Below, piece after piece: positions 20,493-30,459 of a stretch of 64,000 nucleotides of DNA. Source of the DNA: Patiria pectinifera (lineage: Eukaryota; Echinodermata; Asteroidea; Valvatida; Asterinidae); the NCBI GenBank assembly GCA_029964075.1, contig CM057135.1, forward strand, positions 6,185,001-6,249,000, given 5' to 3'. Both the position numbers and the translations under genes were made by a program. The notes beneath the pieces were generated by a model, which saw only the letters and a list, made by a program, of their open reading frames with translations, had not been told where the DNA came from and ran no database searches. Position 1 is the first letter of the stretch. Every line of letters begins with the position of its first letter.

Positions 20493-22666
20493 ATGAACCG
20501 CCCGCACACACTTCTGAAGGTTCCAACTGAAATAATATGTGATGCTGTAAAAACAAGGCAGACAGATTCATCTGGCAATGTAGAAAGTGTAGTTTTCAAA
20601 CTAATATGTGACTACTCGTATGTTCAATTGAAATATGCAGAAAGAGTTCACAAGCAGATACAGACAAAAATGAGTGGAGTCAAACAACAGGTACGAAAAT
20701 CTTGGAAGGGAGGAAAGCAAAAAGACCTGTTTAACTTATGTTTAAAAAAGAACAGAATCTGAAAGTTCAAGGTGTTCAATGATATGTTTTGTAATCTAAG
20801 TTTGATGACGAGGGTAGCAGAACTTAAGAAACAAGTCATTGATTTCACTGAGGTAGTGTCACAAAAAACAATCCAGTTTGAGAAGTTGCAAACCCAATGC
20901 AACAGAATATCGAAACGCATAGTATGCAAATACAGAACGCAAGTGTGCAAAGATACAAGCCATACAGTAGGGCTCAGGCATTTCGCCTAAAGAAACAGTT
21001 AAAGGATGACTGTAGAGCTGCTCTTGGCTTTTTAGATTTTCAAGGATTGGAAGTTTTATCCCTTGTCTTGCGTAATACTCACACAAGGAAAGCTGAGCAT
21101 ATTTGTGTGCTGAATGATCAACCGCCTTCAGTTTCTGGCATTCCAAATGCAGCGGATAAGGTTAATGGTTTGCTGTATATTAAAGATAAGTTTTCCATCT
21201 CTGATTAAGCATATCACGCCCTGTGTACAGCAAGTGATTTACCGAGCATTAACCAGATCAAGAATAAAAAGGCACAAATAAAGCAACGAACAAGCACAGT
21301 GAGACCCACGCCTGCACAGACAATTGGATTTCAGTGAGATTTTGTTCAGCTGCTAAAAGAAAGGGTTGAGGTTCTTCAAAGACAGGGAACGATAAAAGAG
21401 GGAGATGAAGTGTGGGTAAAATTGTCAGGAGATGGTACTTGGGTGGGCAAGCATCTGCATGTTGTAAATGTAACGTTCACTATACTTAATGAAGACCGGG
21501 CTATGTCAGGTAGTGGCAATTATCTAATTGCTATATTTGAAGATACGGAAGGTTACTCCGCTCTCCAAACCCACTAAGCAGATTTAATACAAGCTGTTTC
21601 ACAGAACAAAGAAATTCTTGTGGGCGACTACTGGTACAAAGTGTCATATCATCTAGGTGGTGACTACAAATTCCTTCTTTGTGTGCTGGGTATTGACTTT
21701 GCATCTTGCAAATTCCCATGCATTTATTGTAAATGCCCCTCAGACATGTTTTATCTGTCAAACCAGAATTATGAAATGCCTGACAAGAGTTGTAAATACA
21801 GATCAATGCTGAAATAGAGAGATGTGCAAAACTACCTAAGAAATCAAAGGCAAAGTTTAATTGCTCAAACCAACCACTTTTCCCAACAGTACCCATCTCT
21901 CATGTAGTTGTTGATAACTTGCATTTGTTCCTGAGGAATATTGTTACTGATACTCTGATAAATATGCTTATTCTGGAAGCCCGAAGGCTTGATGCAGTTG
22001 ATAAGATGACAAAATTCACAGAATTTGACAGGGAAAAGTTCACCCACTGTGCTCGATTGGAAAATTTCCTTGCATCAGTAGGCATAACAGGATTTCATTT
22101 CTACATAGGTAGAGAGTCCAAGGCTCTTAAGTGGCCAACTTTGAATGGCCCACAGAAACATAAACTGTTCCCTAACATCAAGGTTTCTCAAATCTTCCCA
22201 GACTTGGAAGAGACTAAAGTGCAGAACATTCAGGATCTTTGGGATGAGTTTTACCAGTAAGTTATAATTGTAAACTCTCATCTACAGAGGGTTCTTACAA
22301 TGCATCAGAAGTGCTTGCATATAAAGAGAGGGTTAACAACTGGTTCACTAAATTCTGTGAAATATACCAGAAGCGGCATGTCACACCTTACATCCATGTC
22401 CTTGTTGCACACCTTCCCGAACCGCTCAGCTTACCCAGCAAGGTCTAGAGAAGCTCGACGACATGACCACTAAGTCATATTTCAGAAGCACCAACAATAG
22501 AAAGGTGTATGCCCTCTCTCAGCTCATGGACAAGCAAAACCGAGTGGAGTATTTGGAGAAAAAAAACACTCCTGACTTAATGAAACCGAACAAATTAGTA
22601 TGCAGTGCTTGTAAACAGAGGGGTCACAATGTTAGAACATGCACAAAGAAAACCAGTGAGCAATAA
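20493..22666 (+). pseudogene. Decayed DDE-transposase-like gene of unassigned family
   Basis: Plus-strand frames interrupted by shifts and stops join into one protein-like series of roughly 650-700 codons. A basic/coiled-coil N-terminal part (20493-20990) has VRKSWKGGKQK and VAELKKQVIDF. It is followed by VWVKLSGDGTWVGKHLHVVN (about 21410-21470), YHLGGDYKFLLCVLGID followed by CIYCKCPSD (about 21645-21745), SHVVVDNLHLFLRNI (about 21900-21945), LENFLASVGITGFHFYIG, QQGLEKLDDMTTKSYFRSTN (about 22440-22495) and a CSACKQRGHNVRTC knuckle near 22600-22643. From memory this matches a multicopy, mostly unnamed family in invertebrate genomes. The SGDG, GGD and VDNLH aspartates could be DDE ligands, which is an inference. 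It begins just after the Gypsy-1 LTR. Confidence 0.6.
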
Positions 22667-22680
22667 AGACTGGATCAGTA

Positions 22681-24972
22681 ACAATTTTGAATGTAAGTGA
22701 TGAAAGCAATTTCCAACTTTCATGGGTTCCATGACAATTTTTATTTTTTGAAGTTTGAGAATTTTTACTGGCATCTGCCAGATTGTAAAATTGTTATTTT
22801 TGTGTTTGATGTGCTTTTGAATTGATCTTCTGAACTAAAGAATGTTAATGTCATTTAAATTTGCTTGCTTCAGTTTCAATCTTTTAAGCGAGTGGTTTTC
22901 TTATTTTTGCCTCAAAGGAGCAAACTGTTGAGAATGTGGTGGGAGTGATTGCATGAACAACATTGCCCTTTTAATTTTCAGCAATAAAGATAATTGCATG
23001 ATCCCCCCCCCAAATATATGTATTTAAGCTACTTACAGTTTATATTTTCAGTGTACATTATTTTAGACGTTTTTTTGAACAATCTTCCCCTGTTCACTAG
23101 GCCTTGCAACTTACTCAAATCTCTAAGTAGACATACAGTGTGCTGTCTCTATAAAGTATTGCTTCCTCAACTCTCTGATAGTGGTCAATTCTGAGTGAAA
23201 AAGAGCACAGTCGCGGGCCCACGAAATATGTACATGTACACAGAAGGCGTCATGCATCCTGCGCATAGCATAACATGCATAGCATAGGCCTAGTTTTAGC
23301 CTACAAACATTGACCTTTGTACAAACATGGCGCGCGCGGTCTAGCTTTGCGCTTGTTTTGTGGCGGCTTGTTGTGTGTGTATGCAATATACATGCAGTAC
23401 GTGTATTATTGTAACCGTGCGCTGCCGTATGCAGACAATTCGCGCGCATCCAAAACTAAACTACCGGACAAAATCTTTGTTTTGTGGTATTTCTGGTTCA
23501 AATAACTGGGTAAAAACTACAGAATTGAGTATGGTTATTAACAAGAACGGATGTACGAAACTTCATAAAACACCACTAGTGATGTATTTATTTTTCTTTT
23601 AATCGACTAGAAATTTCTCCCCACTCAAATAATTGGTCTCGTCCAACTGTTTCTCATCCATATTCATGATTTCCTTTTGACCTTTTGATTGGATGGGTAC
23701 GGTGGGGTTTTCCCTGATGTCAGAAATTCTGACCAATCGAGACTAATCTTGGATCAATGAAGTTTCTTCCTCTACGTGTGCTAGCATAATGCTCAACGTA
23801 TTGTTTTAAATATAGACCTCCAAATCGGATGACATTTTAAGTGTATTGGGTATGAGCGGTTACAACTGAATGATTATCGAGGCTCGGTACGGTGGGTAAA
23901 GTTATCAATGGAATACACAACTTTGATATCAAATGAAAGTTTAATTCATGTACTCTTCCTGTATGCATGTGGTATTGAAAAAGACACTCCCTTGAATTTT
24001 ATGAGTTTTTGAGGCTTTTCTTTTAAGGTATGTCTATCGAGATCGGACTATAGAGGGCGCTCTCTACTATAGAGGGCGCTCTCCTATGAGACAAAACTTC
24101 TCCATATGTGGAAAGCTTGTGACGAGAACCGTTCGTTAGAACGTAGGCCTAAAATTTTCCCGAAATTACTCTAAGTTTTTGCGAGATTCCATAGGTAGCT
24201 AATATTTTCAGACTACGTTTTGAAGGATTCCTGGCACAAATACAAGAAACAAGCGTCCATCTTCTAAAGTTTTGGTTAGAAATACCTTAGAAAGTGGTTT
24301 CTAAAGAGTCATTGAGGTGTGTCTACAGCCAGTGTGTATAATTATGCATTCTTCGTGTGTTATCTGATGCCTGTACATGGTTAGGGAGAGTGCTTTTAAT
24401 AAACATGCCAAGACCGTTTTGAAAAAGAAAAAAAAATAAGTACATTTTTTTGTAATATATTTTTCACGTAAAATACTGAAAGCCTCTTGGCTAACTGTTC
24501 GTAATTTTAGTTAGCTGTACCGTGTCAAATTTTGATCACACAAATGTATTTCTTGATGTCTAGACCAAATAAAACATGCTTTGTATTTATGTAACTGATG
24601 TACCTACAAAAACATTTTGCACCCTGGCATTTAAAAATGAAAAAGTAAGTGCACAGAAGATGTCTTTTTCTTGCCTTTTTTTTACACTGATGTATATCAA
24701 TGGGTCTCTCATTATTCCATGAATTTAGAAGTCAGAACATGTCCCATTCTCATCGATTCTTGTAAAAAAAAATTACCTGTACGGGTTAAAATGACATCTC
24801 AGAACAGTTTGGCCAATGACCAGTTGATGTGTTTTGTTTAGCCTGTCCGTCATCCTTGGAATGCTGAACATGAATTTGCATCATTTCTACGTACATGTGA
24901 AAGGAAAATCTGTCATATGCCTCTTTGCTCTGTTCCCAGTTTTATAGTTCCCCATAATAAACCTTGCTACCA
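22681..24972. other. AT-rich region, no gene recognised
   Basis: No domain, RNA gene or element end is recognised. A 19-20-bp direct repeat, ACTATAGAGGGCGCTCTC, occurs twice in tandem at about 24047-24083. A C9 run lies at 23004-23012. Short open frames on both strands (for example 23123-23449 minus) show no motif. Confidence 0.5.
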
Positions 24973-25240
24973 TCAATTTTCTTTGCCATTGCATCTGTTC
25001 TGTATTGTCACGTCGTACACATTTGTATCTGTAGGAATGCCAAAATCATACAAAACAGACTCACAGTAAGTAGTCTTTCCACATTTACCACACAACCATG
25101 TAAATGATTTTTTTAACAAAGCCTGTTTCGTCTTCATAAATTTCAAACAATTGACATAATACCATAACCAACAATAATCGCATTGCATACTTCTTTCACA
25201 TCGCTCAATACTTTGATCACACAGCCAACACTATTTCTCA
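24973..25240 (-). pseudogene. Degenerate PHD-finger fragment
   Basis: After a TAG, the minus strand reads CWLCDQSIERCERSMQCDYC, then WLWYYVNC and, farther on, FTWLCGKCGK. The spacing is that of a PHD finger (C-x2-C ... C-x2-C ... H-x2-C ... C-x2-C), but the expected His is Tyr (WYYVNC instead of WYHVNC). PHD fingers occur in ORF1 of some CR1-like LINEs, so this may be an ORF1 scrap. It lies opposite in strand to the LINE fragment that starts 300 bp downstream, so it belongs to a different insertion. Confidence 0.5.
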
Positions 25241-25549
25241 TTTCCTACTAATTAATCACAATGCTTAATATGTTCCTTTACAAATGTCACCTGATTTGCA
25301 TTGTTCCTCTGCCTTTTTTTTTCCTTTTGAGACTCAGTACATTATCCATCATCTTGACTGAACTGATTCTACAATATATCCATGCATATTCCTGTTTTGC
25401 TCTTTGTCATAGGTCCCTCTTTCATTCTCATCCATCAACAAATCCACAAATAGTCTTCTACCTGTCTACGATTATCTATCTACGATTGTCAATCTACGAT
25501 CACCTACCTACGACTACCTATTTTCGACTATTCCTGCGGACAAAGACCC

Positions 25550-27430
25550 TGCAAATGCCAGAATTAAATCCTGATGATGCTAGCCACAGTCTCTTCCAAG
25601 ATCCTGTTGGACCTTGCATATTGCAGCTAAACGTAGAAGGCCTGACGCGTGCAAAAAGCGAGGTTATCCAACAGTTAGCCTGCAAAAACTCTGCTCAGAT
25701 CATCCTTCTAAGAGACTCATTCTACTACCGACTCTGACATCAAGATCTATGGGTACCAGATCGTTGCAGCCATTCATCACAAGCATTATGGCATTGCAAC
25801 GCTGGCAAAGGTTGGCAACTCGTTCCTCTGTGCTGGAAACTTCGCTCTGAGGTGATCAGCAATAATTGAAGTCATCGAAGGAACCACAATCGTGAACGTC
25901 TTCAAACCTAATGTACACATTCACCAATACGCCTGTCTATATTCATCCAGCAGTGGACTCTGGCGACTTTAACCAATAAGGGAAGGAATGCCCCTCCAAT
26001 GAGTTTTTGTCAGCATAAATATTTGGATTGTACTGTTTTTAAAGAAAATGCTTTTTATGATGCCACATTTTTATAAGGGATTGAAATCTTCAAGGTTATA
26101 TGGGATTGAAATTATTAAGGTCACAATAATTTTAATTTTTCGATATGTAAATTGCAATAGACATGTTTTTAACAGTATGCTTTGTATGCGTGAACTGTAA
26201 AAGTCATTGTTCATGTTTTAATGGTTTTTTGTTTGTGTGTGTAAATTGTAATGGTGATTGTTGTCAAATAATTTGTTGATTTGGTGTTAAATAATTTATT
26301 ATTTTGTTAAATCCATTGCAATTCAGTTTTTAACTGCGATAATGGATTGAAATAAACCAATATGAAATGAAATGAAATGAAACTGTCAACACATGAACTG
26401 CGGCTATCGCCGGACCTCGCCGAATGGGGAGGACCTATCCAAATGGGCCGCAGCTGCCAACCTTACCCTGCTATTTGACAGTAAGCAGCCGGACTCGTTC
26501 TACTCTGCCAGATGGAAATGTGACATCCTTGTTTCTCCTACAATCTCTGCACCACTGCAAAGATGGAACTTTACCAAAGCTAACTTGCAAATCTACTCCT
26601 CTAGCATCACTGAAGAACAACTTCCAGATCCACTCACCACATACCTCAATGTTGCCTACAAGTCCTTGTATGAGCACGTGATCAAAACAGCCAAAACAGC
26701 CCTCCCACGCGGGTTTCGTTAGACGTTTGTTCCTGGCTGGGATGCAGAATGCGAAAATCTTGCCTTTGTGCCCACGAATTCCTCGAACTACACAAAAAGC
26801 CTCTCCAGAAGCAGCCTCAGCACTCCTAGACCGACTCTACCAAAGAATGTCGTGAAAAATGGACAGAGACCGTTGAAAACATTTATCTCAGCCACTTCAG
26901 CGAAAAAAAAATCATGTTCCACAATAAAATGACTTACTGGCGGCGTCAAACCTTTCAACCCAACTGCACCCGTCACAGCTTACGACATTGCCAAATGCCT
27001 TATTACCAACGGGAAATACAAGGCTCCCAACAAAGAGTTTACTTAACATGTCAACGGAAAGCTTAATACAGCTTGCTCTGCACCATCTGCAGACCTCTGT
27101 TCAGCTTTCACCTATGAAGAGATTGAAACAGCTATCATGTCAATCAAGTCTAGGAAAGCCCCTGGTCCGGACAATATTCACCCAGAATTCTTTATTAACC
27201 TCCTAGGCTAAATTATCTCACGGCTTCAGAAATTCTACTCAAAGTGCCTTCAGACATCAAACATCCCAGAGTTTTTCGAACCGATAAAGTTGTGGCTGTC
27301 CTGAAACCCAACAAGCAGTCGACAGATCCAAAAAGCTACAGGCCGACAAGTTTTCTCTACACTCTTCTACAAAGAAACATAATGCCCCGATTAAAAATAT
27401 ATGTATACCGTTTGTTTTATATTACAAACT
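25550..27430 (+). pseudogene. Jockey/I-like LINE fragment (endonuclease to RT fingers)
   Basis: PCILQLNVEGLTRAKSEVIQ (about 25610-25670) matches the endonuclease start of the 14.8-17.9 kb LINE. The frame then shifts, reaches SGDFN at 25963-25973 and resumes at 26384 with CQHMNCGYRRTSPNG. Further parts are LFDSKQPDSFYSARW, LQRWNFTKANLQ (linker), RKAPGPDNIHPEF (about 27150-27190) and VLKPNKQSTDPKSYRP (27295-27345). Several stops and shifts prevent translation. The fragment ends where the foldback element begins. The ORF start is probably the ATG near 25556. A repeated CTACGAT-type motif lies just before it (25460-25510). Confidence 0.75.
25974..26383 (+). mobile_element. Short non-LTR 3'-end insertion with (ATGAA)n tail
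   Basis: The endonuclease motif GDFN-C is split: the host LINE reads ...GGCGACTTTAAC before the insert and TGTCAACACATG after it. The insert ends in GATTGAAATAAACC and four ATGAA repeats, a tail type seen on CR1/L2-like 3' ends and SINEs that use them. The only repeated flank is AAC (25971-25973 and 26381-26383), in keeping with the short or absent target duplications of those groups. No coding sequence remains. Confidence 0.7.
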
Positions 27431-27469
27431 GTTTGCTATGGTGGCCCTGAAGGGACATCACACATCAAG

Positions 27470-28025
27470 ATTTTTGCGCAGATTTCTGCGATGTCGCACA
27501 TTTTATCGCAGAAATCTGCGCAGATTTCTGCGATGTCGCACATTTTATCGCAGAAATCTGCGCAGATTTCTGCGATGTCGCACATTTTATCGCACATTTC
27601 TGTGCAGATTTCTGCGATGTCGCACATTTTATCGCAGAAATCTGCGCAGATTTCTGCGATGTCGCACATTTTATCGCACATTTCTGCGCAGATTTCTGCG
27701 ATGTTGCACATTTTATCGCAGAAATCTGCGCAGATTTCTGCGATGTTGCACATTTTATCGCAGATTTCTGCGCAGATTTCTGCGATGTCGCACATTTTAT
27801 CGCACATTTCTGCGCAGATTTCTGCGATGTTGCACATTTTATCGCAGAAATCTGCGCAGATTTCTGCGATGTTGCACATTTTATCGCAGATTTCTGCGCA
27901 GATTTCTGCGATGTCGCACATTTTATCGCACATTTCTGCGCAGATTTCTGCGATGTCGCACATTTTATCGCAGATTTCTGCACAGATTTCTGCGATGTCG
28001 CACATTTTATCGCAGATTTCTGCGA
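27470..28025. repeat. 42-bp palindromic tandem array, left arm
   Basis: About 13 copies of a 42-bp unit contain GATGTCGCACATTTTATCGC and a 24-nt perfect palindrome centred on TCTGCGCAGA. Sub-variants (CACATTTC versus CAGAAATC; GATGTTGC versus GATGTCGC) alternate, suggesting higher-order amplification. It is inverted relative to 29690-29995. Confidence 0.9.
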
Positions 28026-28089
28026 GCGCGTGGGCGCGCGAACACGTTTTCTATGAGGCGCCATGTGTAAATGAATTATTTAACAAAAT

Positions 28090-28460
28090 TATTTATATAT
28101 AATTCATTATTTATTATATAATTCAGTTTTCCGGACAATTATATGTAAATAATTGTTTGGCAGTTTGCATTATATGTAAATAAATTTATTTGCCACTGCT
28201 AAAAATTAGATAAAAATAATGAGGTACCAAATAAATTAAATAAATAAAGTGTGCAAAAAATTATATATAAATAATTAGGTATGAAATAAATTATATATAA
28301 ATAAATATAGTAGGCAAAAAATTACATATAAATAAAAACTACTGTTGCAAATAAATTATATATAAATAAATGAAGTAGGCAAAAAATGATATATAAATAA
28401 TAAGTTTTCAAATAAATTATATATAAATAAAAAAGTGTGCAAAAATTATATATAAATAAT
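28090..28460. repeat. AT-rich repeats of about 60-70 bp
   Basis: The motif AAATTATATATAAATAA recurs about eight times with spacers such as GTAGGCAAAAA and GTGTGCAAAAA. The outer part (28090-28200) is the inverted partner of 29400-29530. Confidence 0.75.
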
Positions 28461-28504
28461 AGGTTTGTATGAAGCCCGGGTAGGGAAAGGGTGGAATTTT
28501 TTTT

Positions 28505-29345
28505 GGAATTTCCTATTTCGTTCGCATAAATTACTAATTCGTTTGCACGAATTGCTAATTCGTTCGCACGAATTCCTATTTCGTTCGCACGAATTCCTAA
28601 TTCGTTTGCACGAATTGCTATTTTGTTCGCAGGAATTCCTAATTTGTTCGCACGAATTACTAATTCGTGGGAACGAATTAGTAATTCGTTCGAACGAATT
28701 AGTAATTCGTTCGCACGAATTCCTATTTCGTTTGCACGAATTCCTAATTTGTTCGCACGAATTACTAATTCGTTCGCACGAATTACTAATTCGTTCCCAC
28801 GAATTGCTAATTTATGAAGCCCGGGAAGGGACAGGGTGGACTTTTTTTTTGGCATTTGCTAATTCGTTCGCACGAATTCAAATTTCGTTCGCACGAATTG
28901 CTAATTCGTTCGCACGAATTACTATTTCGGTCCCACGAATTACTAATTTGTGCGCACGAATTACTATTTCGTTCCCACGAATAGCTAATTCGTTCGCACG
29001 AATTACTATTTCGTTCGCACGAATTACTAATTCGTTCGCACGAATTACTATTTCGTTCGCACGAATTACTAATTCGTTCGCACGAATTACTATTTCGTTC
29101 GCACGAATTGCTAATTCGTTCGCACGAATTACTATTTCGTTCCCACAAATTACTATTTCGTTCGCACGAATTGCTATTTCGTTCGCACGATTTCCTAATT
29201 CGTGGGAACGAATTGCTAACTCGTGCATCCGGGAACGTGCCAGTAATTCGTGGGAACAACTTGGTAATTCGTGGGAACTAATAAGCAATTCGTGCGAATG
29301 AATTAGCAATTCGTGCGAACGAATTAGTAATTCGTGCGAACGAAT
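28505..29345. repeat. 21-bp hairpin-unit arrays
   Basis: Two blocks (about 28505-28812 and 28860-29345) repeat a 21-bp unit holding ATTCGT-NNNN-ACGAAT, a 6-7 bp stem with a 4-nt loop (TCGC, GGGA, TCCC, TCGA). Each block is preceded by a related spacer containing GAAGCCCGGG and AGGGTGGA plus a T run (28471 and 28816). Nearly forty potential mini-hairpins result. Confidence 0.88.
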
Positions 29346-29689
29346 TTAGGTTGCCCAAAATTATCTGTAAATAATTAGGTTGCAAAAAAATATATATAGA
29401 TAATGCAGTGGCAAATAAATTTATTTACATATCATGCAAACTGCCAAACAATTATTTACATATAATTGTCCGGAAAACTGAATTATATAATAAATAATGA
29501 ATTATATATTAATAATTTTGTAAAATAATTTATTTACACATGGCGCCTCATACTTTCGGCACCCGACTACTATCCTATATGCAAAATTAATATCATGGAG
29601 GCCAGAACCCCGACATTCTTAGACCCTTAGCTTCAGCAGAAAAATAGCCAGGCGCCAGTGTGTTAAAAAGATGCAGAAATGTACGATAA

Positions 29690-29995
29690 AAGTGTGCGAC
29701 ATCCGCAGAAATCTGCGCAGACATGTGTGATAAAATGTGCAACATCGCAGAAATCTGCACAGAAATGTGCGATAAAATGTGCGACATCGCAGAAATCTGC
29801 GCAGAAATGTGCGATAAAATGTGCGACATCGCAGAAATCTGCGCAGATTTCTGCGATAAAATGTGCAACAAAATGTACGACATCGCAGAAATCTGCGCAG
29901 ATTTCTGCGATAAAATGTGCGACATCGCAGAAATCTGCGCAGATTTCTGCGATAAAATGTGCGACATCGCAGATTTCTGCGCAGAAATCTTGATG
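29690..29995. repeat. 42-bp palindromic tandem array, right arm
   Basis: This is the reverse-complement counterpart of 27470-28025 with about 7 copies, including one truncated or altered unit near 29860-29880. Between it and the inner arm lie about 140 bp (29552-29690) with no left-arm counterpart. Confidence 0.88.
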
Positions 29996-30027
29996 TGTGA
30001 TGTCCCTTCAGGGCCACCATAGTTTGC

Positions 30028-30459
30028 AGACCTTATTGTTGGCAAATGGATTCTTAACAGTGAACTGCAGCCACACTTATACAGGGACATCCCGACCAAA
30101 GCTGGAATAAACCTGAACCGCAGCGACCTCATTTTTGCCACCATTGCCAATACCAGACCACGCCCAGGAACCCGAGGAACCCAACATTGTTCTCCTGGCT
30201 GTTGAAATAACAATAATTACAAAACCATCAGTTTGGTTAAAAAAAAATAATACAGAGACAGAAAATGTACAAGTACTGTGGCGCTGCACTGTGGCGACCA
30301 CCTAATGTGCATTTGTCTCCATTTGTGTCAGTTTTTTGTGAGTTTTTGTGAGTTCTGTACATCGTTTGGTTCTTTTTGATGTTTCTGAAGCTGTTTTATG
30401 ACCTCAAGAATCATGTTTCTGTGGAACTGTGTATGTTTGACACTTCTTCTGGTAGAATT
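30028..30459. other. Short stretch between foldback element and Rex1-like LINE
   Basis: Plus-strand frames read peptide-like for about 60 codons after the foldback element but match no family I know. This may be the continuation of whatever the foldback element inserted into, or the 5' region of the Rex1-like LINE. No RNA gene or element end is seen. Confidence 0.4.

Larger units (their letters stand above)
27437..30021. mobile_element. Foldback element made of hairpin-forming arrays
   Basis: Both ends read TATGGTGGCCCTGAAGGG inward and are flanked by the 6-bp direct repeat GTTTGC (27431-27436 and 30022-30027). From outside in, each arm has an 18-40 bp unique terminus, a 42-bp tandem array (about 13 copies on the left, about 7 on the right), and a near-identical inverted AT-rich segment starting ATGAGGCGCCATGTGTAAAT (28050-28200 versus 29400-29550). 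The centre holds AT-rich repeats and two arrays of a 21-bp hairpin unit. No transposase is present. The large open frames on both strands come from array periods divisible by three. Foldback-type mobility is inferred from the structure and target duplication. Confidence 0.88.

Noticed and set aside
20493-22666. A RAG1 or Transib gene
   Set aside because: The motif order is suggestive, but the alignment cannot be made by eye and other DDE families are possible, so no name is given.
27401-29309. Long open frames of 150-278 codons on both strands
   Set aside because: They arise because the 42-bp and 21-bp arrays are divisible by three and lack stops in several frames. The peptides are pure repeats.
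28505-29345. CRISPR array
   Set aside because: The units repeat without unique spacers, sit in a eukaryotic foldback element and have no cas genes nearby.
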